64,000 nucleotides of DNA from positions 62,001 to 126,000 of the forward strand of contig JAQGEQ010000174.1 in the NCBI GenBank assembly GCA_034620365.1, written 5' to 3'. Position 1 is the stretch's first letter, and every line of letters begins with the position of its first letter. Below, in pieces: positions 1-11,959 of this stretch. The notes beneath the pieces are model-generated. The model saw only the letters and a program-made list of their open reading frames with translations. It was not told the DNA's origin and did not search any database. Both the position numbers and the translations under genes were made by a program. The stretch comes from Pegea sp. RAD2-039. Its lineage: Eukaryota; Chordata; Thaliacea; Salpida; Salpidae.

Positions 1-1500
1 AAAACAGTTATTTTTTTTTCTTGGTTCAACTAAATAATTAAGTATTTTATAAATTAAAAATTAATAGTACATTGGTTACTAGGACTATTTAAAATCTTTA
101 TTGTTTTAGATAATGTAAACAAATCAGGAAAAAAAGATAAACCTACAAAAAACAAGTCGCCTGTTTCCTTTTCCGCTACTTAGCGCTAGACGGTTTGTTT
201 TCAAAAAACACTTAAAAATAAACGTCATTTATTATAATTATAATATTTTTTGGTATTACTTTCAGTTTAAAGAAAATATTATATAACATATTTAGACATA
301 TTTGTTTTTTTTTGGAATCTGGAAAAGGTTAGTAAGTCATATAATTTCCATTCTTAAAAGTTAATTTTACCTTTTGTAAATTGATATATCAACGGCAAAA
401 AATTACAATTTTTAAAACATTAGAATCAAAATTATATTATTTGATATTTTATCTCATGATAGTAAAAAGAACAGCATTGCCAAGCTGATATTTAATGATT
501 TCGATTAAATGATAATAAAAAGCATAATACTAGTTTTTTTGAATGAAAAGTTTTCAATTAGTAAAAAATCTGTCATATTACTAATAACATGTTTACAAAA
601 AAATTTTGTGATGAATAATAACTCAAGTTAATAGATTTATTGATTATTTAAAGTTTCCTTGTAAAGAAAAACTTTGAATTTAACTCCAAATTTACAAACT
701 TTGCAATCCTTTACGAAAGAATGAGCTTTATTTTACTTTTCATTTCTTATAAACGTTGTTGCAATCTGAAGTGTATGGGATCAAGTTCAAATGAAATTAA
801 TTTTATAATTTTATTGATAAGCATTTTGTTGACAAAAATTGTTATAAAAGAAAATTTGATTTAAAGTTGATAAGAAAATTTATTTTAAGTTTACTATCAT
901 ACAAACCAAATTAGTTTAAGTTTCTTATCCAGTTGTATTTCATTCAAATAATCAAATGCAAAACTGCATCTTCCAAATTAGTATTGTTATCCAGATAAGA
1001 AGTAAAATGATATAACTTCTTCATAAGCTTTACGGTTATATATTATCTTCATTCAATCTTATGTTTGTGGTATCGGTAAATTTTTCGATGGCTTTATTAA
1101 ATCGATATAGTTATTGTTGATATTAATGTTATAAAGATGCTGTTATATATAACTTTAATATCGTGTTTTTAACTAATATTAACTATAATTAACTTATTTA
1201 TTATTTAAAGTTTAGTTGTAAAGTACGTTAGCTCCAAATTAAAAAACTTTGCAATCCTTTACGAATGATTGAGTTTTATTTTACTTTTCATTTCTTATAA
1301 ACGTTGTTGCAATCTGAAGTGTATGGGAACAAGTTCAAATGAAATTAATTTTATAATTTTATTGATAAGCATTTTGTTGACAAATATTTTTCAAATAGAA
1401 AATTTGATTTAAAGTTGATAAGAAAGTTTTTTATAAGTTTACTATTATACAAACCAAATTAGTTTAATTTTTCTTATCAAGTTTTATTTAATTTAGATTT
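1..1500 (+). repeat. Repeat family X copy 1, cut by the window edge
   Basis: Non-coding repeat that matches 49590-51100 almost base for base over its first 960 bases, and is also related to 12280-13000 and 40950-42990. It contains the CTCF-like box at 173-193. Inside it, a sub-repeat with the phrase AAGTGTATGGGATCAAGTTC occurs twice (about 710-960 and 1200-1500), and the same doubling is seen in the 49.6 kb copy. Short frames across it have no codon conservation and are not genes. The nature of the element (MITE, LTR fragment or other) is unknown. Confidence 0.75.
173..193 (+). promoter_or_regulatory. CTCF-like box in repeat X
   Basis: CCGCTACTTAGCGCTAGACGG, a one-base variant of the boxes at 42036 and 49764. 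It resembles the CTCF core (CCxCTAGxxGGCGC). Protein binding is inferred, not shown. Confidence 0.35.
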
Positions 1501-1910
1501 AAAGTTATTTTTACTTCAATGATTAAAATTAAAAATGATCAATCGTACTGACGATAGAAAAATAAATCAAAGCCATATGACTTTTTGTTCTTAATAATGA
1601 GAGTACTATAAGACTCAAAAATCATTTTCCTTTGATCTTCAAAATAATTTAAAAATTATACAAATCATATAATGTTATCTATCCATAGACTATAACTATC
1701 AGATTTAAATTTATTTCTATTTCAATAATTAAGATTAAAATTAACCGTCGTTTTGACAAATTTAAATTAAGTCAAAAGCCATGTGACTTTTTGTTTTTAA
1801 AATAGTAAATTGAGAGTACTATAAGACTTAGAATTTTTTTCGTTTGAACTTCAAAATAATTTTCAAAAAGGTTTAACAACATTTTAATCTATCTTCTATG
1901 AGTTAAATCC
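1490..1910 (+). repeat. Two imperfect ~200-bp tandem units
   Basis: Two units (about 1490-1690 and 1700-1900) share the phrases AAAGCCATRTGACTTTTTGT and GAGAGTACTATAAGACT. The same pair is at about 12985-13370 in block B, and single copies lie at 42800-42990 and 51100-51260. No coding potential is seen. Confidence 0.65.
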
Positions 1911-3944
1911 TAATTTTTTGTCAAAATAAATATTTCTTGAAAATCCTTTTTTTGTTAAAGGATAATAAACTTTATGAACCAGGTTACTTTAAAATTAATA
2001 ATTCCTGCTATATGTTGGGTAAAATTTATTAGCAAAAGTTCAAATTTATGACCTTTTTTACTGCTTTCGTCACCAAACGGATATAATAATTCGGCTACAA
2101 AAACAAATAAATATACTTTCAACATTCATGGGATAGATTAGTTTAATAATTTGTATATTTGTAGAATAATGTTTATTTTTTTAAAGTTTATTTTCTTGAA
2201 TTAAGTTTTTTACCATAATTGATTAACTTATGTATTTGGTTAGGTAAAACATCTGTGTTGAAATCATAAAGAAAAATATCTTATATACATTGTGTTTATT
2301 TATTAACTATGTAAATATCAAATAATATTGTTTAAATTTTGAAAAAACAAGAAATTTTTATTTACAAATATAAATAAGCTTTCCAGTCTGTTAGTATTCA
2401 CAATTTAAAAACAAAACATTCAATTGGCTTTTGACTTAATTTCTAAAAGTCTTCATTTATCAGCGCCACCAAACTTTTTTAAATTATCAAATATGTTATT
2501 AATATACAACAATTTTAATTCAAACTTGAAAAATATGAATTTATTTATAAACAAATATTTTCTTTAAAAGTACAAAAAGTAATTCGTTTAAACTTGACCC
2601 CCACAAACTCTAGATTAAAACAAAATTATAAATACTGAGAAATTCTGAAAAGTATCAAGGTTATTGTACTTTCGACAGACGATATTTTTGGAGTTGAAAT
2701 ACTTTTCAACAAAACTTTAATTAAAAGTTAAATAAATTTAGTTTGTATTTTGTACAAAAAATAAAGTAAAAACAATTGATGTTAAATTTCTTTTACTTGT
2801 TTTGAAACATGTTACTAATAATGTAAATAAAAGTTTACAAAAAGAAAACTTTTCTTTCAGCAAAAATAGTATTTGTACTTAAACTTCAACTTAAAAGGAA
2901 ATTAAGGAACGGAAATCTTTATTTCTATTTTGTTTTTTAATATTACTAAATTAAGTTAATTGAATATCATTTCGACAAATATACTTTTAATGCTGTAAAT
3001 ACTTCAATGCAGTAAAAAATTATTTGAAAAGATTTTAATTCTTAAAGTTTTAATTTCTTAGTCTTCCAAGTAATATTACAATAAGATTTTATATGTTAAA
3101 AATATTTTTATTCAAATAAGTTTACAATTATAAATACAAGCAAACAAATAGATTTCTATATATACAATTATAAGTTATTCAATGAATTATTGAATTAGTT
3201 ATTTTATCAATTAAATTTACAGTTTAAAAATTATCAGAAAAAAAGTAACCAACAGGAAAATTTAATCTATTATTGTAGAGAATCTATTTTATTGCAAATT
3301 TGGAATTTAATTTTTCTAATGAAATTTCAAGTAGTAAATAAATTAAAAGCTTAAGTTTAGATTCTTTACAAATAATAATAGAATTAATTTAGGTCAAAAG
3401 TTTTTCTTATAGTTCTAAACATGTCACTGATAATGTGAGCAAATTTAGTTGTGTGAGTTTAAATAAAAATTATATAAATATTAAAAAAATAATGTTTTGT
3501 AAGTTCAAACATTTTGATCTATTTATCTAACAAATGTATGGTTACAACATTTGAAATTTTATAAACTATGAAAATAATACTATAATAGGAATACTTTGTT
3601 GTTGGAAAACAAATATTAAAATGCTAAATTCTAGATTTTTTTGTATTTTACAATCTACTAAAATAAATTCCAATAAAAGTCGGACAAACTGCAAATAATT
3701 TGTTGAATTCTGTTTTTCTCTGACTGCTAATAAATTTACATGGTAGAAAATGTTGGAAAACTATTCTCTTTATTCTTACTAATGTTATTCTAAACTTATT
3801 TAAGTATTGTACAAAAACAACTTTATTAAAATTAATCTCATAGTTATTATATATAAATGCAAATATATTGAAAAAATTACTGTATTTTATTTTACAATAT
3901 TGCTGTGAATCATAGCTTACGATCATTGGTTACTTGAGGCATAA

Positions 3945-4100
3945 TGTTTGTTTGATTATAAAACACATAACGTTTTCAAACATAGAATTTGTTTTAATGA
4001 TTTTAAGAAACTTGATCAAGCTTCGAATTTTAGTAATGGAGAACTGTCTTTAAGTATAAATAAAGAAATCAAAATATTTTTATCAGAGAGAATAAGTTGA
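3945..4100 (+). pseudogene. Exon-like relic 1, block A copy (interrupted)
   Basis: The open frame has no ATG and reads ...FNDFKKLDQASNFSNGEL..., matching the longer open copies at 16875 and 31031. It ends early at TGA 4098-4100 because of an indel relative to the B copy. A possible splice acceptor (ATCATAG) lies about 30 bases upstream. The family is not recognised. Conservation of frame in two other copies is the only argument that it was once coding. It could be one exon of the same unknown gene as 8072-10343, but nothing links them directly. Confidence 0.4.
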
Positions 4101-4937
4101 AACAAAAGATTTCAGTTTAAAATCACTTAAATATAACCATTAGAAGAACATGTAATATTGAAACAATAAAGAAATTTTTTACGTTCAATGACTTGACATG
4201 TTGTTTAATTATTTTTCCTAACAAATTGTTTATGTTTACTTAAGGACTCTTTTGGTCTTATAGACTTGCTTAGAAGGCTTTATAAATTTTTTTCAAACTA
4301 TTTACATAGTTAAGAAACTAATCTGAAAACAAATTATTTATTTTTAAAGGTTTTTTAATTCAGTAAAAAACATTATCCGCTAATTCTGATCAGTTTAAAT
4401 TGTTTATCAGAACTGAAATACTAAGCAGTGCAAATATCAAAGATACTAATGATGTAATATTTATTAAATAACTTTTAGTTCTTTAAACATCTTAGATACA
4501 GATCTCATCTTAAAACTTTCATTCTGAATTTAGTGAATCACTGTGAAATACTATTGCTATTTTATACCTGTAGTTATTTCTTAGCAAGTACAAGTTTAGA
4601 TAATGAATATTACAATTTAATTAACTATTAATGTGTAGTGGTTTACTATTTTAGAAAACAAGTTTCAAAAGAAATACTATTTTTTTACTTGAATCTTTTC
4701 GTTCAATATTCAAATAAATAAGTTTGCAATTATATTATTGATACTTGGTATTCAGAAACTTCTTTATAAGATTTTTATTTTTGATTGCGTCTTATTTTTA
4801 AATAAAAAATGTATAATTGCTTTGTACATTTTAAACAAAACTTTGCAAAGAAAGTTATTACATGAAAATTGTTCTTAAAAATTTTATTATGAAATTTTTT
4901 GAAATTGGAAAAAATTCATATTTTAAAATTACTTTAA

Positions 4938-4950
4938 GCGCCAGTTAGCG
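4938..4950 (-). promoter_or_regulatory. CTCF-like box, block A
   Basis: On the - strand it reads CGCTAACTGGCGC. Identical boxes are at 17873-17885 and 32027-32039 in blocks B and C. It is preserved in all three blocks, although this DNA is otherwise almost free of G+C-rich words. Confidence 0.35.
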
Positions 4951-6166
4951 AAATTAAAAAACAACCTTACAATTTAATGGTTTTTTATGAAATTTATTTG
5001 CATAAATAAATTTAATATTATAAAGAAATAGAATTACTTATAAATAAATATATTTGTTAAAAAAGTATTGCAGAAATTATATTTACAACGCATCTGTTAT
5101 AATTCTAAAATGAAATAAAAAGAAGATATTACTAACAACCTTATTTTCACACAAAAAAGCTTTACCAATTATTAAATATAAAAAATTTTATATTGATGTA
5201 ATTTTTACTAAAACAAAATTATTGATATTATTTCTGCTTTTAAAAAAATTTGAAATTTTAAGGTCAAACTAATTATAAGCATCTTTAATACTATAAAAAT
5301 CAAGTACAATCACTAAATCACTATTTTACATTTGTAATCAAAAACCATTTATTATTTAAGACATGCATATATCCGTTTTAAACAATTTAAACATATTAAA
5401 CAGTTTTCAAAATAACTTCTTCTCGCTACACACTACTTTAGTGGGCTTATAAATGTCAAACTTTATACTGAAGAAATAAGATATAGTCTATAAAAATTGA
5501 AAATTATATTTTAAATTATACAATAGAAAATGTTAGAAATTGATGTTTGTGTAACTTCATAGTAAACACAAGAAACTTCAGTTTTGTAACAACAATTGCA
5601 ATCAAACGATTATGTTAAGCAGTTTACTATTGACGTAGTCATACAGATAAACAATATTAACATAAAAACTAATTTGAAACTTTGGTTTATAAATAACTTG
5701 GAATCAATAGTTTCTATCACTTTATACAAATTTATAAAATGTATTTCTAGTAACTAAATCAGTTTCTCTAGATATATTCCACATAAAATTGTGAATTAGA
5801 TTTACTTTCGTTTATCAAATTTGTCTCTTTGTTTTCCAGATTATTTTTTGCTGACAGTGGTACCTTACAGCTCTATATATATTTGCTGCAGTCAATCTAA
5901 GATAAATAATATTTTTCGAAAGAAAAAAAATATTTTGATTTTTAAAGCCAAGTTAAAAAAAAAATTTATTTTCTTAAAATTATGATTTTTATTCCTGAAA
6001 AATGGTTTCTGGTAAAACGATCTAGAAATGAATTTTAATTTTCTTTCCAAAAAAAGTTAAACACCAAACTTCCACCGATCAATTTAGAAACACTGCTTAG
6101 TAATTACAAAAGTGTATTTGCTTATTTTTTATTTATATATCTGCTTATATATAATATATTTTTCAG

Positions 6167-6412
6167 GTAAACATTTATTTCAAATCATCAAAAATTTGAA
6201 GAAAAGAGCAGAAAACTCAGCATTAAGAGATATTAAAAAACGTTTAATAGAAAAATCTAAAGATAACGTTGTATGCTAAAGACTTTTTGTGAAATTTTGT
6301 CAATTAGAAAGCTTTTGTCAGGCTATTTTGAATTGTTTACTTTCATTAATTTTCTGTTGCAGTATTGAATATGGCAATAAACCACTTTAAAATGTATTTA
6401 AGATATTTTCTT
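6167..6412 (+). pseudogene. Exon-like relic 2, block A copy
   Basis: This follows a good splice acceptor (pyrimidine/AT tract then TTTTTCAG, ending at 6166). It reads 36 codons from 6169 (KHLFQIIKNLKKRAENSALR, then a basic continuation) to TAA at 6277. Downstream bases to about 6412 match the B-copy frame that encodes VEYSRLFMKYCQLESFCQAI, but here they are out of frame. A second acceptor-like TTCTGTTGCAG lies near 6360. The predicted peptide is basic and helical. The family is not recognised and the copy is probably decayed. Confidence 0.4.
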
Positions 6413-6613
6413 GTAAAATATATATTTATTTTTTAAGAAACTGTGAATAACTGTTTTTGAATCAATTTTAATTCTTTTTTTGAATAAACTATAATTTTAT
6501 TTTGCATAGAAATTAACAAGAAGTTAATTCAGATTACAATCGAATTGATTTTTATATAATATATTATTTTTTTTAACTTTTTATTAAACTAAAAACTAAA
6601 ACGTTTTGTTTAC

Positions 6614-6619
6614 ATGTAG
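6614..6619 (+). promoter_or_regulatory. Minimal start-stop element (ATG TAG) ahead of zinc-finger gene A
   Basis: ATG followed at once by TAG, 30 bases before and in frame with the first usable ATG (6644). In block C the same site is ATG CAG and the frame stays open. Start-stop pairs are known to stall ribosomes upstream of main ORFs in eukaryotes. A role here is inferred and requires that this stretch is in the mRNA. Confidence 0.35.
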
Positions 6620-6643
6620 CTCAACAAGTTGAAACTGAATTTA

Positions 6644-7510
6644 ATGGACGACAAAGAATCTGATTGTAGGCGAAAGTTGTTATCAAACGAAAGTAACATC
6701 AGAGGTGAAACACCTAACAAGAAAAATGATAATGAATGTGTTAGTGAATTTGATAGCTGGCACGGAATTAACTTTGATGAAGTCAGTTTAAACAATGAAA
6801 TAGAAAATACAACAACTAAGAAAAGCGTTTCTACCCAAATTAGTGCTTCAACAGAAAATAGTGGAAAAGAAGAAAACAAACTTTTGTTTAAGAAAATTTC
6901 AAATGGCAAAGACAAATATGAATGTTTGATTTGTTGCAGACGCTTTAGTTGCAGATCTCAGTTTATTAATCACGAAAGAATTCATACTGGTGAGAAACCA
7001 TTTGAATGTATTGTTTGTGGAAAGAAGTTTAGTAAAAATTCACATCTCATAAGACATGAAAGAACTCATACTGGTGAGAAACCATTTGAATGTATTGTTT
7101 GTGGAAAGAAGTTTAGTCAAAATTCAGATCTCACAAAACATGAAAGAACTCATACTGGTGAGAAACCATTTGAATGCATTGTTTGTAGAAAAAAGTTTAG
7201 TCAAAATTCAGATCTCATAAATCATGAAAGAACTCATACTGGTGAGAAACCATATGAATGCATTGTTTGTGGAAGAAAGTTTAGTCAAAGTTCAAGTCTC
7301 ATAAGACATAAAAGAACTCATACTGGTGAGAAACCATATGAATGCATTGTTTGTGGAAGAAAGTTTAGTCAAAGTTCAAGTCTCATAAGACATGAAAGAA
7401 CACATACTGGTGAGAAACCATATGAATGCTTTGTTTGTGGAAAAAAGTTTAGTCGGAATGACCTTCTTTCACAACATAAAATAACTCATACTGGTGAAAA
7501 ACCAATTTAA
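6644..7510 (+). CDS. Poly-C2H2 zinc-finger protein, copy A (7 fingers, 288 aa)
   Basis: Probable nuclear DNA-binding protein. I place the start at ATG 6644 (MDDKESD), the first ATG of the open frame; the codons upstream contain no usable ATG. Residues 1-91 are polar and acidic with no KRAB, BTB, SCAN or ZAD signature that I can see. Residues 92-287 are seven 28-residue C2H2 units with TGEKP linkers. Finger 1 is atypical ([17 protein letters not shown]). Helix contact residues (-1,2,3,6) of fingers 2-7 read KSHR, QSDK, QSDN, QSSR, QSSR, RDLQ. Fingers 5 and 6 are almost identical, suggesting a recent unit duplication. The gene stops two residues after the last linker, inside what was an eighth finger. 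TATA-like AT runs lie about 90 bases upstream, and an AATAAA at 7912 is kept in all three copies. The family is certain; the target is unknown. Confidence 0.85.
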   Translation: MDDKESDCRRKLLSNESNIRGETPNKKNDNECVSEFDSWHGINFDEVSLNNEIENTTTKKSVSTQISASTENSGKEENKLLFKKISNGKDKYECLICCRRFSCRSQFINHERIHTGEKPFECIVCGKKFSKNSHLIRHERTHTGEKPFECIVCGKKFSQNSDLTKHERTHTGEKPFECIVCRKKFSQNSDLINHERTHTGEKPYECIVCGRKFSQSSSLIRHKRTHTGEKPYECIVCGRKFSQSSSLIRHERTHTGEKPYECFVCGKKFSRNDLLSQHKITHTGEKPI

Positions 7511-8062
7511 TGAATTGTTTGTAGAAAACGATTTCGTCATCATGCAAGTTTTTCATACCATCAAACAACTTGCATTATTCAGATTCAAAGTTTTCAGAAA
7601 AAAAATCATATAAAGATCCATTTTGCCTCATTCTAAATTTCAGTTTTTCTTTTTTTTTTCTAACATTTTCTTACAACATTTTAGAGTTTGGTTGGTTTTG
7701 TTTGAAGTATTTCTGATTTTTTTTGCAATTTCAGCGAAAAACGTCTATGGGTTTTGTTTTACTCTTTTGTGTTAATGATTACAAACTATGAAAAAATGTT
7801 ATATATCACAATATGAACCAATGTTACACTTTTTAAGAAAAAGGAATGCGGCAAGTATTTTATTTTCAAATTAAAATTGAAAAAAGCAAGTAATTTGATG
7901 TAAGTGGCAGCAATAAATAACATTTTAAAGCAAATTTACTAAACTTGTATTTTCTATCACAATTTTAAGAAACGTAACAAATTTTTACGTACTAAACGAG
8001 TCAAGAAAAGATCTTAGGTTTAATTAATTTATAATTTATTAATCATTTATATCTTATAGAAT
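7511..8062 (+). other. 3' flank of zinc-finger gene A with eighth-finger relic and polyA signal
   Basis: In frame after the stop, 7511-7580 still reads IVCRKRFRHHASFSYHQTT, a degenerate C2H2 unit whose first Cys codon has become TGA and whose last His is Thr. AATAAA at 7912-7917 has counterparts at 20828 and 35172, so it is the best candidate polyadenylation signal. Nothing else is seen. Confidence 0.55.
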
Positions 8063-8071
8063 TTTGGTAGA

Positions 8072-10343
8072 ATGTTTCAATTCATTTTTAGAAATGAAGT
8101 ATTGAAAAATAAATTAGAACTTCAACATAAATACAATCGTCATAAATTTGATACCGATAAACTTGATTCCATGTCTGATCTTTTTCTGAGAAACAAAATT
8201 GCTTTATCTGGATGCGTTTATTGGATATCTCAAGATGATAGTTTTGTTAAGGTATATAAGCTAAAAGATTTTAATGTTAGTAACTTTTCATATGAAATGG
8301 TTTTAATAAAACTACTTTTTTCATTTTGGAGTTGCATATTCCTTAGAAAAAATAAATCAGCGAAAGAAAATTTTGTTTGTTTGGAATTTTTGAAAGATTG
8401 TTTGATAATTGCTGATGGTTTGGATTCATCTAAAACTTTGCTGAACTGTAGGACAATTGTTTTTTTATGTTTCTTGTCACAAATTCTAAACATGTTTATA
8501 ACAACTTCAAAAACAAACTTTAAACAAGATAACAAAAGATTTGCTGAGTTCGTAAAACACTTTTCTTTCTCTTCATCCCCGACAAATACGTCACACTCTC
8601 AATATGGTTTAAATAAATTACAAACATATCTGTCATTATTAAATGGGTATGCTCACAAAACTATATATTTTCAACAGTGCCAACTTTGTTACTCTTCAGC
8701 TTATGAGAAAACAGCAACATTTATTAGAGAACTTGTAATGTATTGTGACTTGCTTTTATTTGTCCAATTATCAAATGCAAATCAAATATATGTTCTTAGA
8801 CAAACTTTTTGCTCAAAAGAGATTCACAAATTATGCGAAATTGAATTTACCAAGCATGTAATTGAGACTGACATCATTGATTATCATTGATGTATTATCA
8901 ATGAAATCATTGATTACTACGCTTTTGTCAGCTTTAGTTTGTTATGATTAGTTAATACAGTTGGTTTGTTCTTACAAATTTCCAGGCTTTAAATCTAATG
9001 AATTGAGAAGATTGCAAACAGTTTATATGTAAACAAAACTATCTATCAGAGCTTAGAGTTCAGTCATTATGAGTACAAACTAGGAGAATGTCTTGACGAA
9101 AAAGAAAAACAAGTTTTTCTTAGCAATGAAGGTATAATTTCTCTTATGAATGATGTTTTTATGTTTTCAGTATTAAACTCAACGATTTTAAAATGCTTGA
9201 GAAATCAAAACACATACCGGTCTATCTCTAAATTTTTGAGGATTATAATGTTGTTAGTTACTCTAGCTTTTGCTTTAAAGAAACAACTGAATATTTGTTT
9301 AGTGAAACTGCTGATTAATATTGCTAGGAAAAAGTCGCAAGGTTGCTTTTTAAACAGAAAAAATACGAAGGAATACTCAAGTGGTAAAAAATGTCAACTT
9401 TTAGATAAAATGTTTTATACAATTATTGATAAAACAAAGAAATATGACAATTTGTTTGTAAAAGACGTGATGCTTAAAACGTTTTTTGATTGTTTATTGC
9501 ATTAATTGCTTTTATCACCATATAAAACTACACTAGAGTTATTTGCTTTTGTAGAGTTTCCGTTTGAATACACAAATTTCCAAATTGAAAAACCAGAATC
9601 GTCACAAAACTATTTAGACTTTTTTTTATACTTTGATAAAGAAAGACATCGTTTTATTGGTCTTATCAGTTCTATCTTACAGGATGATTTCTTAAGATTG
9701 CCTGTAGATTTTATTACCGTAGAATCAAAAAAGATAAATGATTTGAAAAAGGATATAATCCTGAAATTTCACCACCAGTCTCAAATTCCGAAGGAGGAAA
9801 TTGAGCCGATTTTTAAATCAATATTTTTACTAAAACGAAAAGTTTGGTTGTTTACTTTGCTAGCTGCTAAGTTCATCGATTATACAAAAGAACATAAAAG
9901 ACATGTAATACTAAAGTTAACATTTTTTCTTACCGGAACGAATCTCAATTATTCTATTGGATGGAATAATTTAAGTATGATAAATTTTGAAGGATGGCTG
10001 ATAATCATAAGAAGTTTGATGATAAGCAATTCAAATTCTGCTAAATTAATAGTAGAAATTTTACAAAATTTCTTTCTTTTTTTTGAAGAGTTTGCCTAGC
10101 TTTCTGGATGATAGAATTACTCCATCTAATGAAGAATATTTTTTTAAACTAATTACCTGCATTCAAGTAACTGTTGAAGAAGTATGCAGAAGTTTTAATG
10201 AAAGCTCTGCTTTTAATTTACAGACCAATTTGTTGAATGAATACTTATCAGTTTTAGAAGATTTCTCTAAAATAAATAGAAAACAATTTACCTTTAAAAA
10301 TATTTTAAGCAAACTTAACGATCTACCTACAACACCATCTTGA
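8072..10343 (+). pseudogene. Unknown-family gene, longest copy, broken by stops and a frameshift
   Basis: Four open stretches on one strand: 8072-8890 (272 aa from an ATG, MFQFIFRNEV), 9002-9505, 9506-10099 and 10083-10343. The first three share one frame, separated by stops at 8888-9001 and TAA 9503. The last is shifted by one base after a run of eight T's near 10080. A short intron in 8890-9000 is possible (acceptor AAATTTCCAG ends at 8985), but exon frames do not join cleanly. The predicted protein is Leu/Ile/Phe/Lys-rich and mostly helical, possibly a HEAT/ARM-like repeat; I see no catalytic motif or signal peptide. Relics at 21620-22474 and 36318-37172 align with it. The homopolymer frameshift could be an assembly error, so a functional multi-exon gene is not excluded. 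Its 5' flank changes identity about 10 bases before the ATG, at a duplication edge. Confidence 0.6.
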
Positions 10344-11944
10344 ATTTTCTTTAATTGACTTGTGTCTCTTTTAATGTTTATGATCAATATTTAACCAAGT
10401 TGTCTATTTCTTGTAAAGTGTTTTAGTAGTACGTGCTTATAGCGTAACATAAGTATAACATGTATAAACGTAATCCTACTTTTCCAACGTTTGAATATTT
10501 TGTGTTTCAGTTTTAGTTTTCTGTAAGTGACCTGCCATTTGCAACAAAGTAAAATAAATCTACTGAAAAATAAAAGAACCTATTATTGCTAACTTGAAGT
10601 AGTTATAAAACTTTGTTGAAGTGATCAGGAAAAATTTATTATAAGTAGTATAAATAGTATTTAGAAACCAATTAATAGTTTATCAGTCTAATTGTAAGTT
10701 TTTTCGAAAAATTTGATTTTTAATTTTCAAGTCTTTTGAATAAGTAAAAATAAATCAACCAGTAGCTGGTGTGCTTGTGAAATGTTTGATCCAAAAATAA
10801 AACAAAATAATAGAAAAATAATTAAAAAAAAATAAAAAGAAACTTTTGATCGGAAAGGATATGAAAAAAGAATAAGCATCTACATAATAACAGAATAAGA
10901 ATTGTTCAATAGAATCATCATTGTTCAAGAATCATTATATCAACAATCATCAGACTCTAAAAAAGTTTTAACAACTTGTTTTGCTTTTTCAAAACTAAAA
11001 TGAATAATTTTATTAAGTAATAACATTACGAAATATGGAAGCTCAAAAATTTATAGATGTCAAAAACTTTTGTGTTGAATATATAACCTTTCATTGAAAA
11101 TTAAATGAAATTTGAAAACTGTATTCTAGGTTTAAGCATCAAATTTCTAGATTTCATTAGTAAAATACAGGTAGCTTCGGAATAAGAGATTTAAATTATT
11201 GTAAAGAGATCGAAAAAAATGAAAGTTAAAACTGTCGACGTCAACATTAATATTAGTTTAATTTTTTTTCGAAATTTATTCAACTCCAAAATGTAATCTT
11301 TCTTTGCGGATGATTCCGGAATTTTAAATTTATTAATTTTATCTTATTTATTATTTATTCTATTTTATTTAATTTTATGATAATTTTTGTGATTCTCGAT
11401 AAGTGATTCAATTTTCCGACAAGGATCAGGCTAATCCTGTCTTTAGTAGATTTTGTTTATGATAGTTTGCTTTGATAAATTTCATTAATTAGTTGACATA
11501 GAGTTTGTTAATTCACACACAAAAGAACACTTTTAATATTTTCAAAATTTGTGTTTTTTTTTTAAAGAGCTAAAAGATAATTCTATTTTATAACAAACTT
11601 CTAAATTTGTTTAAGATAAAATAATTTGGGTATTGGGCTTCATTCTAAAGATGAAGTAATTCTTAAGTTCTTTTAACAAGAACCGTAAGAAGTAACAACA
11701 AACACAACGTAATGACTTTTCACCAGTCTGAGTTCTTTCATGACTATTTAGGTGAGACTTACAAGAAAAACTTTGTAAACAATCAATAATTTCCTTGAGT
11801 CAGAGAAGATCTCTATTTCACAAAGAAATATACACCAGATATTAAATGGTGCTCCATCAAATGACTGGTCATATGATTGTGAATGATATGCTCTTGAGTT
11901 CTGCAGAAAACTGAAGTCAGTGAAACTGGTCTGTAGTTAAGTGC
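10344..11944. other. No gene seen; one repeat fragment
   Basis: AT-rich DNA. About 11090-11330 resembles repeat Y (23600-24240), sharing AAATTTATTCAACTCCAAAATGTA. The rest (10344-11080, 11340-11944) shows no convincing frame, RNA gene or repeat, apart from a few slightly less AT-rich bases near 11740-11960. Confidence 0.5.
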
Positions 11945-11959
11945 AGTTTTTCTGGGACC

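Larger units (their letters stand above)
1..8062 (+). repeat. Segmental duplication block A
   Basis: The block is colinear with block B (about 12280-20984, minus the B insertion 13531-14995) and, from about 3600 on, with block C (30282-35330). It carries an exon-like relic at 3945, a second at 6167 and the zinc-finger gene at 6644. The right edge is sharp: all three copies share the phrase ATTTATATCT(C/T)AT, then A continues into the unknown gene at 8072 while B and C go elsewhere. The stretch 2030-3900 holds only repeat modules (for example CTCTAGATT at about 2610 and GGAGTTGAAATACTTTTCAA at about 2690). Confidence 0.8.

Noticed and set aside
3648-3926. 92-codon - strand frame in block A
   Set aside because: The homologous stretches in B, C and D contain stops and indels, with no sign of constraint on this strand.
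6610-6915. 101-codon frames on the - strand opposite the N-terminal part of each zinc-finger gene (also 19537, 33714)
   Set aside because: They are antisense shadows of the conserved coding region; the + strand has the recognisable protein.
7508-7516. TGA at the first Cys codon of the eighth finger as a possible selenocysteine codon
   Set aside because: A and B have TAA immediately before it, the last His of the finger is also lost, and no SECIS-like hairpin was recognised.
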